From: Terrimonas sp.
Lineage (GTDB): Bacteria > Bacteroidota > Bacteroidia > Chitinophagales > Chitinophagaceae
DNA length: 64,000 nucleotides
Direction of reading: 5' to 3'
NCBI RefSeq assembly: GCF_003075435.1
Contig: NZ_QCZJ01000005.1
Span: 186,001 to 250,000, forward strand
Notes under the pieces: generated by a model
What the model was told of the DNA's origin: nothing
What the model saw: the letters and a program-made list of their open reading frames with translations, nothing else
The model's database searches: none
Translations under genes and position numbers: made by a program
Shown here: piece after piece, positions 53,145 to 61,648 of the stretch
Numbering within the stretch: the stretch's first letter is position 1
Layout of the letters: every line of letters starts with the position of its first letter

Positions 53145-56087
53145 ATGAACTACAAATCAATATTAACTTTTCTATTGGTGAATTTGCTGTGGCATTATTC
53201 CGGATATACTCAACAGGCAGAGGTCAGGTACTCCGTTCCTGATGAACCGTGGGACGAAAATCTTGGCAATCACAGAGCCATCATTAATGTTGAACAATCT
53301 TCCGATGCAGTACATATAGATTTTTTGTGGCGCAGGCATGATTTAAATCCTGAAAGCCGGCAATTTATAGTTGTGAATGCTAAAACAGGAGAAAAGATTA
53401 GGAATATTTTCAGGATGCAAATAAACCAGGAAAGATGCGAAGTAGTATTTGGTCCGGTTAACACGGCTGGAACTTACTATTTTTATTATTTACCCTATCA
53501 GCCTGAATTAAAACAATATTCCGCCGGCCCTTACCTTAAACCGGAACCTGGGCCCGATCAGACATGGGTTCAAAAGCATAAGCTTTCCACTGCCAGAAAA
53601 GTTTTAAATAATGTAATGGAAGCTATGGTTAATGAGATTCAGGCAAGAAGCGCATTCCACTCGTTCTATCCAATGGAAGTAACGGCTACGGACATAGAAG
53701 TAAGCACATATCTTCAAAAGTATCGATCAGATTTCCTGATTTTTCCTGAAGATCGCTCATATCCTGTCAGGATGTTGGATGCACTGCCGCTTCGTTGGAT
53801 AAAGCAATCGCCAGGCAGCATATTCAAAGGGATTGCTCAAAAAAATGAATATTATACATTTCAAATTGCGGTATATGCCGCACAAAAAAATCTGCGGGAT
53901 ATAAAGCTGATCTTTTCCGATACAAAAGATAAAGATGGAAACATAATTCCTGCCAGTGCTTTTACCTGTTTCAACACGGATGGAGTAGATACCAGGGGGA
54001 AGTCTTTTACTAAAAAAATAGATCTTTCGAAAGATGGTATTCAGCCATTATGGATAGGTGTGGATATTGCTGCCAATGCCATACCTGGGATTTACGAAGG
54101 CAATATTAGTGTACAAACTCAGAATGCCGGGCAACAAATTATTCCAGTGCACTTACAGATAGAAAATAAATTATTGGCTGATCGTGGCGACGGAGAAACA
54201 TGGAGACACTCCCGGTTACGTTGGCTCAATTCCACCTTAGGAATAGCTGATCAACCTACACTTGATTACGAAAGTTTGAAGTTACATAATGAGTCCATTG
54301 TAGCGACCGGTAAAACAGTTAAATTATCTTCTACAGGATTACCGGCATTGATACAGACTCCGTTGGCAAATAACATTCTTGCAACGCCAATGCGTTTTAC
54401 TGTTGAAGTAAATAATAAACTCCACCTGCTTAAATATAAGCCGCTGGAGTTTGTAGAGCAGAAACCTGGTTCAGTTTCCTGGAGAACAAGCTCTGAAAGT
54501 GATAGCTTTTTTGTGGAGTGCATTGCTAAAATGGAGTTTGATGGAAGAATGCATTATCGGTACAAGTTAACAGCAAAAAAATCCATTTACATCCAGGATA
54601 TCCGGTTGGAGATACCTTTTAAAAAAGAATTTGCTACTTATATGGTGGGCATGGGGCGTATGGGAGGATACACACCTCCCAGTCACATTTCGCGTTGGAT
54701 TAAAACTGAGGATAGTTTCTGGATAGGCAATACATTAGGAGGAGTTCAATGTGAATTAAGAGGCGGACAATATCATGGACCATTATTGAATCTTTACCAA
54801 CCTAATCCTCCGGCCAGTTGGTACAATGGTATGAATGGAGGCTTTCGTGTAGATTCAAACGATAGCGTTGTAACTGCCAGTGCTTATAGTGGTGCCAGAG
54901 ATATGCATGCAGGTCAATCAGTTGAATATGAATTTGCATTACTGATCACACCCGTAAAACCTTTCGATACAAAAAAGCAGTTCTTTAATCGCTATTATCA
55001 CGGCACATTTCCTACGCCGGAAGTTATAGCTAATGGTGGCAACGTGATGAACATCCACCATGCCACTGAGTTCAATCCGTATATCAACTATCCTTTCATT
55101 GCACAAAAGAAAATGAAAGAGATCGTTGAAGAATGGCATAAAAAAAACTGGAAGGTGAAAATTTATTATACTGTAAGGGAATTAAGCAATCATCTAACGG
55201 AAATCTGGGCACTCAGGAGCCTTGGCAACGAAGTATTGGCAGGCGGGCGCGGTGGAGGCTATCAGTGGTTACAGGAACATCTTGTTAACCATTATACTCC
55301 GCAATGGTATACGCACCTGGGCAATGGAGATGCAGATGCGGCGATACTTAATGGAAGCGAATCGCGCTGGTACAATTATTATATCGAAGGACTGAATTGG
55401 CTGATGAAAAATATGGATATTGATGGGCTATATTTAGATGACGTTTCGTTTGATCGTCATATTATTCAAAGAATGCGACGAGTGATGGAAATGACTAAGC
55501 CCGGTTGTATGATTGATCTGCATTCCAATACAGCCTTTTCATTAGGTTCTGCTAATCAAAACATGGAGATATTTCCCTATATCGATAAGACCTGGTTCGG
55601 CGAAGGCTTCAATTTCGATTTGATGCCAGCCGACTTTTGGCTAACAGAAGTAAGCGGCATTCCTTTCGGTATACCCAATGATATTCTAATGCATATGAGT
55701 GTGAATAATAAGAGAGGAATGATATACGCGATGACTCACAGGGGATTTTATCCTATGTGGAAATTGTGGGATGAATTTGGTATTTCTGATTCAAAGATAG
55801 TAGGATATTGGGATGCACATCCGTTGGTGCAAACAAATAATGAACAAATAAAGGCAACTTCATATGTAAAATCAGGGAGTGCGTTGATTGTTTTAGGTAG
55901 CTGGAGCAATCAAAAGGAAAAAGTGAAGCTCCAATTGGATTGGAAAAGGCTTGGGCTTGAACCTAATAAAGTAAAATTGAGATCACCTGAAATTGAAGGC
56001 TATCAGCGAAGCAGAAAGATAAATATGTCGGAGACATTGACTATAGAACCTAAAAATGATCTGATTATTATTATTTCAAAAAGGTAA
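53145..56087 (+). CDS. Large secreted glycoside-hydrolase-like protein (DUF6067)
   Basis: 980 residues, signal peptide 'MNYKSILTFLLVNLLWHYSG'. An N-terminal beta-domain (about 25-130) is followed by a sandwich domain (about 200-345, 'QNEYYTFQIAVYAAQKNL'-type) and a large catalytic-like region from about 460 on: 'MGRMGGYTPPSHISRW', 'WEGFR'-free 'KVKIYYTVRELSNHL', 'MKNMDIDGLYLDDVSFDRHI', 'GCMIDLHSNTAFSLGS', 'KTWFGEGFNFD'. This matches proteins labelled DUF6067 or glycoside hydrolase domain-containing. The acidic residues in 'DGLYLDD' look like a TIM-barrel active site, but no reaction is established. Confidence 0.75.
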   Translation: MNYKSILTFLLVNLLWHYSGYTQQAEVRYSVPDEPWDENLGNHRAIINVEQSSDAVHIDFLWRRHDLNPESRQFIVVNAKTGEKIRNIFRMQINQERCEVVFGPVNTAGTYYFYYLPYQPELKQYSAGPYLKPEPGPDQTWVQKHKLSTARKVLNNVMEAMVNEIQARSAFHSFYPMEVTATDIEVSTYLQKYRSDFLIFPEDRSYPVRMLDALPLRWIKQSPGSIFKGIAQKNEYYTFQIAVYAAQKNLRDIKLIFSDTKDKDGNIIPASAFTCFNTDGVDTRGKSFTKKIDLSKDGIQPLWIGVDIAANAIPGIYEGNISVQTQNAGQQIIPVHLQIENKLLADRGDGETWRHSRLRWLNSTLGIADQPTLDYESLKLHNESIVATGKTVKLSSTGLPALIQTPLANNILATPMRFTVEVNNKLHLLKYKPLEFVEQKPGSVSWRTSSESDSFFVECIAKMEFDGRMHYRYKLTAKKSIYIQDIRLEIPFKKEFATYMVGMGRMGGYTPPSHISRWIKTEDSFWIGNTLGGVQCELRGGQYHGPLLNLYQPNPPASWYNGMNGGFRVDSNDSVVTASAYSGARDMHAGQSVEYEFALLITPVKPFDTKKQFFNRYYHGTFPTPEVIANGGNVMNIHHATEFNPYINYPFIAQKKMKEIVEEWHKKNWKVKIYYTVRELSNHLTEIWALRSLGNEVLAGGRGGGYQWLQEHLVNHYTPQWYTHLGNGDADAAILNGSESRWYNYYIEGLNWLMKNMDIDGLYLDDVSFDRHIIQRMRRVMEMTKPGCMIDLHSNTAFSLGSANQNMEIFPYIDKTWFGEGFNFDLMPADFWLTEVSGIPFGIPNDILMHMSVNNKRGMIYAMTHRGFYPMWKLWDEFGISDSKIVGYWDAHPLVQTNNEQIKATSYVKSGSALIVLGSWSNQKEKVKLQLDWKRLGLEPNKVKLRSPEIEGYQRSRKINMSETLTIEPKNDLIIIISKR

Positions 56088-56266
56088 TATAAAGCGATTG
56101 TGAAGATAGTGAACATAAAGGTGCGAAACGAGCGTGTCTTTAGGGTAATTGTTGTTTAAATCGTTGAGGTTTTATGGCAATAAACAGGCGGGTGTTTCAT
56201 AATATATCGGCGTGGCTAAGAAGTTAAAATAAGTACTATTGTTATTTATAATAAATATGATAAAAT

Positions 56267-57106
56267 ATGGCAATAATAAGATTGATAGGTATGCTTATAC
56301 TAATAAACCTTTGGTATAGCTCCTTAAACAGCATTTTTGGTCAACAGACAGTTTCCAGAAAAATTCCTAAGAAAAATAAATCTATCCAATTGTTTAACGG
56401 AGAGAATCTCGAAGGATGGTATACTTTTTTGAAAAATAAGGGTCGTAATAACGACCCTAAGCAAGTATTCACTGTAAAAAACAAATTACTACACATTTCA
56501 GGAGAGGAGCTGGGATGTTTAACTACTAATGAAGAATACGACAATTATAAACTTTTAGCAGAATATAAATGGACGGGAAAGGCATATCATCCCCGGGAAA
56601 ATAAAGCTATGGATGGTGGAATTTTACTGCATTCAAAAGGAAGTGATGGAGAAGTTGGAGGAATATGGATGCATTCAATCGAATGTCAAATTATTGAGGG
56701 CGGAACCGGAGATCTTCTTGTGGTAGGTGATGGAACAGACAATTTTAAAATTACTGTTACGGCAGGTGCCGAAAAACAGGATAACTGTTATGTATTTGAT
56801 CCTGCTGGAAAACCTGTAACTGTTCTAACGGGAAGGGTAAATTGGTATGGTAGGGATCCGCAATGGAAAGATGTAAAAGGATTTCGTGGAGAAAAGGACA
56901 AGGAAAAATCAATCGGAAAGTGGAATAAAATCGAATGTTTTGTGAGAGACAATACTATAGCTATATACCTTAATGGATCACTTGTAAATTATGCATATAA
57001 TGTAAGTCCAACTTCAGGAAAAATTCAATTACAATCAGAAGGAGCCGAAATAATTTTTAGGAAAATAGAACTAACATCACTTAAGAGTGACTCAAACACG
57101 CCTTAA
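56267..57106 (+). CDS. 3-keto-disaccharide hydrolase domain protein (DUF1080)
   Basis: 279 residues with a signal-like N-terminus ('IGMLILINLWYSSLNSIFGQ'). The DUF1080 concanavalin-like fold is marked by 'LFNGENLEGWYTFLKNKGRN', 'DNYKLLAEYKWTGKAYHPRE', 'DGGILLHSKGSDGEVGGIWM', 'SIECQIIEGGTGDLLVVGDG' and 'KWNKIECFVRDNTIAIYLNG'. Members of this family split 3-keto-glycosides made by Gfo/Idh-type dehydrogenases. That fits the redox enzymes encoded at 58.6-63 kb. It sits about 180 bp after the DUF6067 gene; a terminator-like hairpin follows at 57191. Confidence 0.88.
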   Translation: MAIIRLIGMLILINLWYSSLNSIFGQQTVSRKIPKKNKSIQLFNGENLEGWYTFLKNKGRNNDPKQVFTVKNKLLHISGEELGCLTTNEEYDNYKLLAEYKWTGKAYHPRENKAMDGGILLHSKGSDGEVGGIWMHSIECQIIEGGTGDLLVVGDGTDNFKITVTAGAEKQDNCYVFDPAGKPVTVLTGRVNWYGRDPQWKDVKGFRGEKDKEKSIGKWNKIECFVRDNTIAIYLNGSLVNYAYNVSPTSGKIQLQSEGAEIIFRKIELTSLKSDSNTP

Positions 57107-57416
57107 AATTATCTGGGTAAATATCGGCTGTCCGACAAAATCTGTAGATTTGTCCATATTATAAGTTTCTTAGCAGAACAATTATAATATAAAAGGGTGG
57201 AGTAATTCCACTCTTTAGCTTTTTTATCTCGGACAATAATATTTGGTAATCATAAAAACTATTAATCTTGTTAAGAGCTTGAAGTTTGACATAACGCTTT
57301 TGCACTAATGCCATAAAAGCTGACTCTGTCACGGTAACCTTGATTTGGTTCTCTAACTTTACCTTTTTTATTGCGACAATTTTAAATGTACCCGTTTGGT
57401 TCTTCAATAGTGATAC
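57107..57416. other. Convergent gap between DUF1080 and lacI genes
   Basis: It holds the hairpin at 57191-57226. An 82-codon minus-strand frame (57159-57407, 'VKLENQIKVTVTESAFMALV') starts just after the lacI stop; composition is protein-like but no family is recognised, so it is not called as a gene. Confidence 0.45.
57191..57226 (+). terminator. Terminator after the DUF1080 gene
   Basis: AAAGGGTGGA/TCCACTCTTT stem with one G-T pair and a GTAAT loop, then AGC and a run of six T. Confidence 0.75.
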
Positions 57417-58445
57417 TTAAACACCTTTTCGTACAACGAGCTGAGATAGGAGGTGGGAATTACAGAACTTTTCTTTTATATTTCCTTCCGATTTTGTTTT
57501 TTCAAGAATATCCAATAATATTTCTGTTGCTTTTTTCCCTTGTTCATAAGGAAACTGTTCTACAGACGCTATTGGAGGATGATCCATATAATTGCAGATA
57601 GCCTCATTGGCAAAACTTACAAAACTTATATCAGTATTAATTTTTATTTTTTGCCGTTTACAATAATCTATAGCATCGAGAGCAACATAGTCATTAAAAG
57701 TTATTATTGCTGTTGGTCGCCTTGTAAGTGTAAGAAGCTTTTTTGAAGCAGCTACATTACCTCCAATGGTAAGATCGGAATTAATAATTAATTTTTTATC
57801 AACTCTTATTTTATTTTTTCTCAACGCTTTATGGTAAGCGTTATAACGTTCTTTACTGGCAGAAAAATTTTCAGGTCCGTTAATCAGTCCAATTATCTTA
57901 TGACCCTTCTTAACTAAAAAATTTACTGCTTCTATCATACCATTTTCCAGTTTACAGGCAAAGAAATGGATGTTTTGCATTTCAGGTATTCTGTCAATAA
58001 AGACTACGGGTATATTGTTTTTTTCCAGTAATTTAAAATGTTCATAACTAATAGTGCTTTTGGAAATAGATATGAGCATACCATCCACACGATGATCCTT
58101 CATTTTCTCAATGATACTTTTCTCCCTTTCCTGGTCATCTCTTGATTGTCCAAGCAGTAAAGTATATTTCTTTTGATATGCCACATCTTCAATGCCGCTT
58201 AGTATGGATGCAAAAAAAGTATTGGAAAAGGAAGGTAATATTAAGCCGATCAGATAAGTTTTACGTTGCTTAAAAAAGATCGCTCTGTTGTCAGGCTCAT
58301 AATTCAATTCTGATGCCAACTGTGTTACACGCATTTTAGTCCTCAGCCCAATGCTATGATGGTTACTTAGTGCCCTGGATACCGTAGACTTTGAAATATT
58401 AAGTCGTTTGGCAATATCAATAATGGTGACCTTCCGCGATGTCAT
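57417..58445 (-). CDS. LacI-family transcriptional regulator
   Basis: 342 residues from the methionine at 58443-58445, chosen because it begins the helix-turn-helix ('VTIIDIAKRLNISKSTVSRA', residues 6-25). The hinge region follows ('LASELNYEPDNRA'). The periplasmic-binding-protein-like sensor domain is complete ('YLIGLILPSFSNTFFASILS', 'GHKIIGLINGPENFSASKER', 'ISFVSFANEAICNYMDHPPI', 'ASVEQFPYEQGKKATEILLD'). It is divergent from the SDR gene, and the shared 134-bp region carries two CAACCGGTTG palindromes. It probably represses itself and the catabolic genes to the right until a sugar inducer binds. Confidence 0.93.
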   Translation of the reverse strand: MTSRKVTIIDIAKRLNISKSTVSRALSNHHSIGLRTKMRVTQLASELNYEPDNRAIFFKQRKTYLIGLILPSFSNTFFASILSGIEDVAYQKKYTLLLGQSRDDQEREKSIIEKMKDHRVDGMLISISKSTISYEHFKLLEKNNIPVVFIDRIPEMQNIHFFACKLENGMIEAVNFLVKKGHKIIGLINGPENFSASKERYNAYHKALRKNKIRVDKKLIINSDLTIGGNVAASKKLLTLTRRPTAIITFNDYVALDAIDYCKRQKIKINTDISFVSFANEAICNYMDHPPIASVEQFPYEQGKKATEILLDILEKTKSEGNIKEKFCNSHLLSQLVVRKGV

Positions 58446-58495
58446 AAAACCATATTTCTTTAAAGTTACAGAAAAGAAGATGAAGCGAAATATTA

Positions 58496-58511
58496 AGACA
58501 ACCGGTTGTCT
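58496..58511. promoter_or_regulatory. LacI-type operator O1
   Basis: AGACAACCGGTTGTCT is a perfect 16-bp palindrome with a central CG, the usual form of LacI-family operators. It lies 50 bp upstream of lacI and about 70 bp upstream of the SDR gene. Confidence 0.82.
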
Positions 58512-58525
58512 GAAAAAAATCAGCG

Positions 58526-58538
58526 CAACCGGTTGTCT
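58526..58538. promoter_or_regulatory. LacI-type operator O2
   Basis: CAACCGGTTG followed by TCT repeats the core and right half of O1; the left outer half is changed. Centre-to-centre distance to O1 is 27 bp. Confidence 0.78.
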
Positions 58539-58579
58539 AAAGAAAATATGATTTACAGTTTTTAGTATTGCAATAAATA

Positions 58580-59329
58580 GTGAAATCAAAAAATACTAAT
58601 TATATGGCTGCAATAATAACAGGCGCTGCTTCGGGGTTAGGTATCGCAATTGCAAAAAGACTATCACAAAAAAAAGTGGATCTTGCTTTGTTTGATAAGC
58701 AAGGGGAAAAGCTGTCGGCACTCTCGGGGCAATTGACAGGTAATTGTGAAGTATTTGAAACTGATGTCACAAATGAAAATGAAGTTAAAAAAAATGTAGC
58801 AAGAGTTGTTGAACAGTTTGGCTCAGTGGAAATACTGGTAAACAGTGCCGGGATAACAGGAGCTACAAATATGAAAAGCCATGAAGTAAATACCGGCGAC
58901 CTGCAGTCTGTTTTCGATGTGAATTTTACAGGCAGCTTTTTAATGTCGAAGTACGTGTTGCCCCATATGTTGGCTGATCATTATGGTCGTATTTTACATA
59001 TTGCTTCCATTGCGGGCAAGGAAGGTAATGCAGGCATGCTTGCGTATTCAGCTTCCAAGGCTGCTGTTATTGCCATGGCAAAAGTACAGGGTAAAGAGTA
59101 TGCGGAAACAGGTGTTACTGTTAACGCCCTTGCGCCGGCTGTGATACAAACACCTCTTGTGGACGCAATGCCTGAAACCCAGGTGAAGTACATGACAGAC
59201 AAAATACCAATGAGGAGATGCGGAACTTTGGAAGAGCTGGCGGATATGGTAGCATTCATTGTATCACCTGAAAACAGCTTTACAACCGGATTTACCTTTG
59301 ATTTATCAGGAGGCAGGGCCGTATATTAA
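58580..59329 (+). CDS. SDR-family NAD(P)-dependent oxidoreductase
   Basis: 249 residues from GTG 58580; ATG 58604 would give 241 and cannot be excluded. Rossmann motif 'ITGAASGLGIAIA', 'NSAG' (in 'ILVNSAGITGA'), catalytic Ser in 'HIASIAGKEG', Tyr and Lys in 'AYSASKAA', and 'GGRAVY' at the end. It is a classical FabG-like dehydrogenase/reductase. It is the first gene right of the LacI operators, so it is probably sugar-induced. In this context it may oxidise or reduce a sugar or sugar acid, for example at a 3-keto position; the substrate is inferred only. Confidence 0.92.
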   Translation: MKSKNTNYMAAIITGAASGLGIAIAKRLSQKKVDLALFDKQGEKLSALSGQLTGNCEVFETDVTNENEVKKNVARVVEQFGSVEILVNSAGITGATNMKSHEVNTGDLQSVFDVNFTGSFLMSKYVLPHMLADHYGRILHIASIAGKEGNAGMLAYSASKAAVIAMAKVQGKEYAETGVTVNALAPAVIQTPLVDAMPETQVKYMTDKIPMRRCGTLEELADMVAFIVSPENSFTTGFTFDLSGGRAVY

Positions 59330-59426
59330 CCGTGCAAAAGCAGTATCCGGAGAGGATCATAGTTTTTTTAGTACTTCTATATTATTATAGCAGGATGATT
59401 TTTAGATAGAAAATGTTTTAATATAA

Positions 59427-60446
59427 ATGAATAAAGCCTTGAGAAATAGAAATGATGTAACCAGTATAGGTGTTGTTGGGTTAGGACTGATGGGATGCAG
59501 TATCGCAACCTGTCTTTTAATAGCCGGACACAAAGTAATAGCTGTTGCACCAATACCTGCTGATTTACTACTTGCAAAAAAGCGCATTACCGCGCATCTT
59601 AAAAGATCATTTAAAGAAAAACTTGTTAAAAAACAATCTGACCATTACCTTAAAAATTTAATCATTACAGAAAATTATACTGATCTAAAAAAATGCAAGC
59701 TGGTAATTGAATGTACTATTGAGAACATAGACATAAAAAAGGCTGTTTATAAAAAGATAGAAAATGTTATATCTCCTAATGCGTTAATGACAAGCAATAC
59801 TTCTGCTATTCCTATCAGTTTACTGCAGGAGCAAACCACAAGGCCTGGAAGGTTTTTTGGACTTCATTGGGCAGAGCCATCGCATACCACCCGTTTTCTT
59901 GAAATTATTTGCGGCAATAAAAGCGATATTAAGAAGGGAGAATATTTATATAAGCTCTCCCGCAACTGGGGAAAAGAGCCTACACTTGTTCGCAAAGATA
60001 TACGAGGCTTTGTCACCAACAGGGTTATGTATGCAGCTTACCGCGAAGCCATATCGCTTGTAGAAAACGGCTATGCCACAGTTGAAGATGTTGATCGCGC
60101 CTGTAGAAATAACGCAGGCTACTGGATGACACTGGTTGGTGTCTTCCGCTGGATGGACTTAACAGGCGTACCCGCTTACCACACTGTAATGAAGGACCTG
60201 TTTCCGACCCTTAATAATGGAACAGAGGTTCCGAAGCTGATTGATGATATAGTGAAAAAAGGTGGCAGAGGTGTTGCAAACGCTCATGGGTTTTACAAGT
60301 ATACCGCTGAAGAAGCTAAGCTTTGGGAAGAAACGTTTACCGACTTCAGCTACGATATAAGGGCGCTCGGGCTTAAGTACCCGGAAAATATCGTAAAGAA
60401 AAAAATAGAAGCCAGAAAAAAATTAAAGGCAAAGAAAAGTATATAG
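59427..60446 (+). CDS. 3-hydroxyacyl-CoA dehydrogenase family protein
   Basis: 339 residues. NAD-binding motif 'IGVVGLGLMGCSIA' (residues 14-27), 'LVIECTIENIDIKKAVYKKI', 'MTSNTSAIPISLLQEQT', catalytic His in 'FFGLHWAEPSHTTRFLEII', 'VTNRVMYAAYREAISLVENG' and the C-terminal domain ('GRGVANAHGFYKY'). This is the single-domain HADH/lambda-crystallin type. Besides hydroxyacyl-CoA, relatives oxidise L-gulonate or other hydroxyacids, which would suit a sugar locus. It is 97 bp after the SDR gene and one base before the dipeptidase gene, so co-transcribed. Confidence 0.9.
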   Translation: MNKALRNRNDVTSIGVVGLGLMGCSIATCLLIAGHKVIAVAPIPADLLLAKKRITAHLKRSFKEKLVKKQSDHYLKNLIITENYTDLKKCKLVIECTIENIDIKKAVYKKIENVISPNALMTSNTSAIPISLLQEQTTRPGRFFGLHWAEPSHTTRFLEIICGNKSDIKKGEYLYKLSRNWGKEPTLVRKDIRGFVTNRVMYAAYREAISLVENGYATVEDVDRACRNNAGYWMTLVGVFRWMDLTGVPAYHTVMKDLFPTLNNGTEVPKLIDDIVKKGGRGVANAHGFYKYTAEEAKLWEETFTDFSYDIRALGLKYPENIVKKKIEARKKLKAKKSI

Positions 60447-60447
60447 T

Positions 60448-61521
60448 ATGTTGATCATCGACGCGCATCTTGATCTTTCAATGAATGCCCTTGAATGGAA
60501 CCGGGATCTTAAAAGAACGGCAACCGAGATAAGAGCAAGAGAAAAAAAACTTACTGACAAACCAGACCGTGGTAAAGGCACGGTATCATTGCCTGAATTA
60601 AGAAAAGGGAAAATAGGACTTGTGGTTGCCACACAGATAGCAAGGTTTGTGGCGGAGGACAGTACACTTCCCGGCTGGCATTCACCCGAGCAGGCATGGG
60701 CGCAAACGCAGGGACAGCTCGCCTGGTATAAAGCTATGGAAACGCAGGGAGAGATGGTACAGATCACCAATGCTGAAGAACTGGAAAAGCATATTCAACT
60801 ATGGAATAATGATGCTATTCGCGATGAAAAAAAGCCTGTTGGTTTTATACTTAGTCTTGAAGGCGCTGATTCGCTTGTTAACCTCTCCTATCTTGAAAAA
60901 GCCTGGCAAAATGGTTTGCGTGCGCTCGGACCTGCACATTACGGACCGGGAAGATATTCACCGGGTACAGGCATGGAAGGTCCGCTGACACATGCCGGTG
61001 TGGATTTGCTGAAAAAAATGGAAGAGCTTAATATTATTCTTGATGTCACACATCTTACTGACGAAGCATTTACTCAAGCTGTTGATATCTTCAAAGGACA
61101 TATATGGGCGAGCCATCATAATTGCAGGATATTAGTGCCGCACCAGCGCCAGCTTACTGATGAACAGATAAAGATATTGATAGAGCGGAATGCTGTGATT
61201 GGGGGGGGGCTGGACACATGGATGCTGATGCCCGGCTGGATACGCGGCAAACATGATCCCCAAAAAGAAAATATTACGCTTAATACATTGATTGATCATT
61301 ACGATCATATCTGCCAGATTGCGGGCAACAGCAATCATATTGCCATCGGCAGTGATCTCGATGGTATGTTTGGCCTTGAACAATCACCTTGTGATATAGA
61401 TACCATTGCTGACCTGCAACAATTGAAAGGATTACTTGCAAAACGCGGTTATGCGCAAACCGATATCGAAAATATTTTTCATGGCAACTGGTTAAGATTT
61501 TTACGAAGTACGTGGAAGTAG
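60448..61521 (+). CDS. Membrane dipeptidase-like metallohydrolase (peptidase M19)
   Basis: 357 residues starting one base after the preceding stop. Metal ligands of M19 are visible: 'DAHLD' (H7, D9), 'SLEGAD' (bridging Glu), 'DVTHLTDE', 'ASHHNCR' and 'IGSDLDG'. The family includes renal dipeptidase and enzymes acting on D-amino acid or N-acyl substrates. There is no signal peptide, so cytosolic. Its place inside a sugar operon suggests an amide- or amino-sugar-containing substrate, for example a glycan with amino acids. That is inference. Confidence 0.92.
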   Translation: MLIIDAHLDLSMNALEWNRDLKRTATEIRAREKKLTDKPDRGKGTVSLPELRKGKIGLVVATQIARFVAEDSTLPGWHSPEQAWAQTQGQLAWYKAMETQGEMVQITNAEELEKHIQLWNNDAIRDEKKPVGFILSLEGADSLVNLSYLEKAWQNGLRALGPAHYGPGRYSPGTGMEGPLTHAGVDLLKKMEELNIILDVTHLTDEAFTQAVDIFKGHIWASHHNCRILVPHQRQLTDEQIKILIERNAVIGGGLDTWMLMPGWIRGKHDPQKENITLNTLIDHYDHICQIAGNSNHIAIGSDLDGMFGLEQSPCDIDTIADLQQLKGLLAKRGYAQTDIENIFHGNWLRFLRSTWK

Positions 61522-61648
61522 TGGTAAGTTAAGACTATTGGGTCGCAAACAATTGGGAAAAGTGAAAAGTGAGATTTCACGTTTACCCTTTGTTGTTTCA
61601 TGATTAACAGAGTAGTAGCTACTATATTATTTAATTAAGCATACTAGT

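Noticed and set aside
57159-57407. 82-codon minus-strand frame next to lacI
   Set aside because: Protein-like composition but no family; it overlaps the terminator hairpin of the opposite-strand gene.
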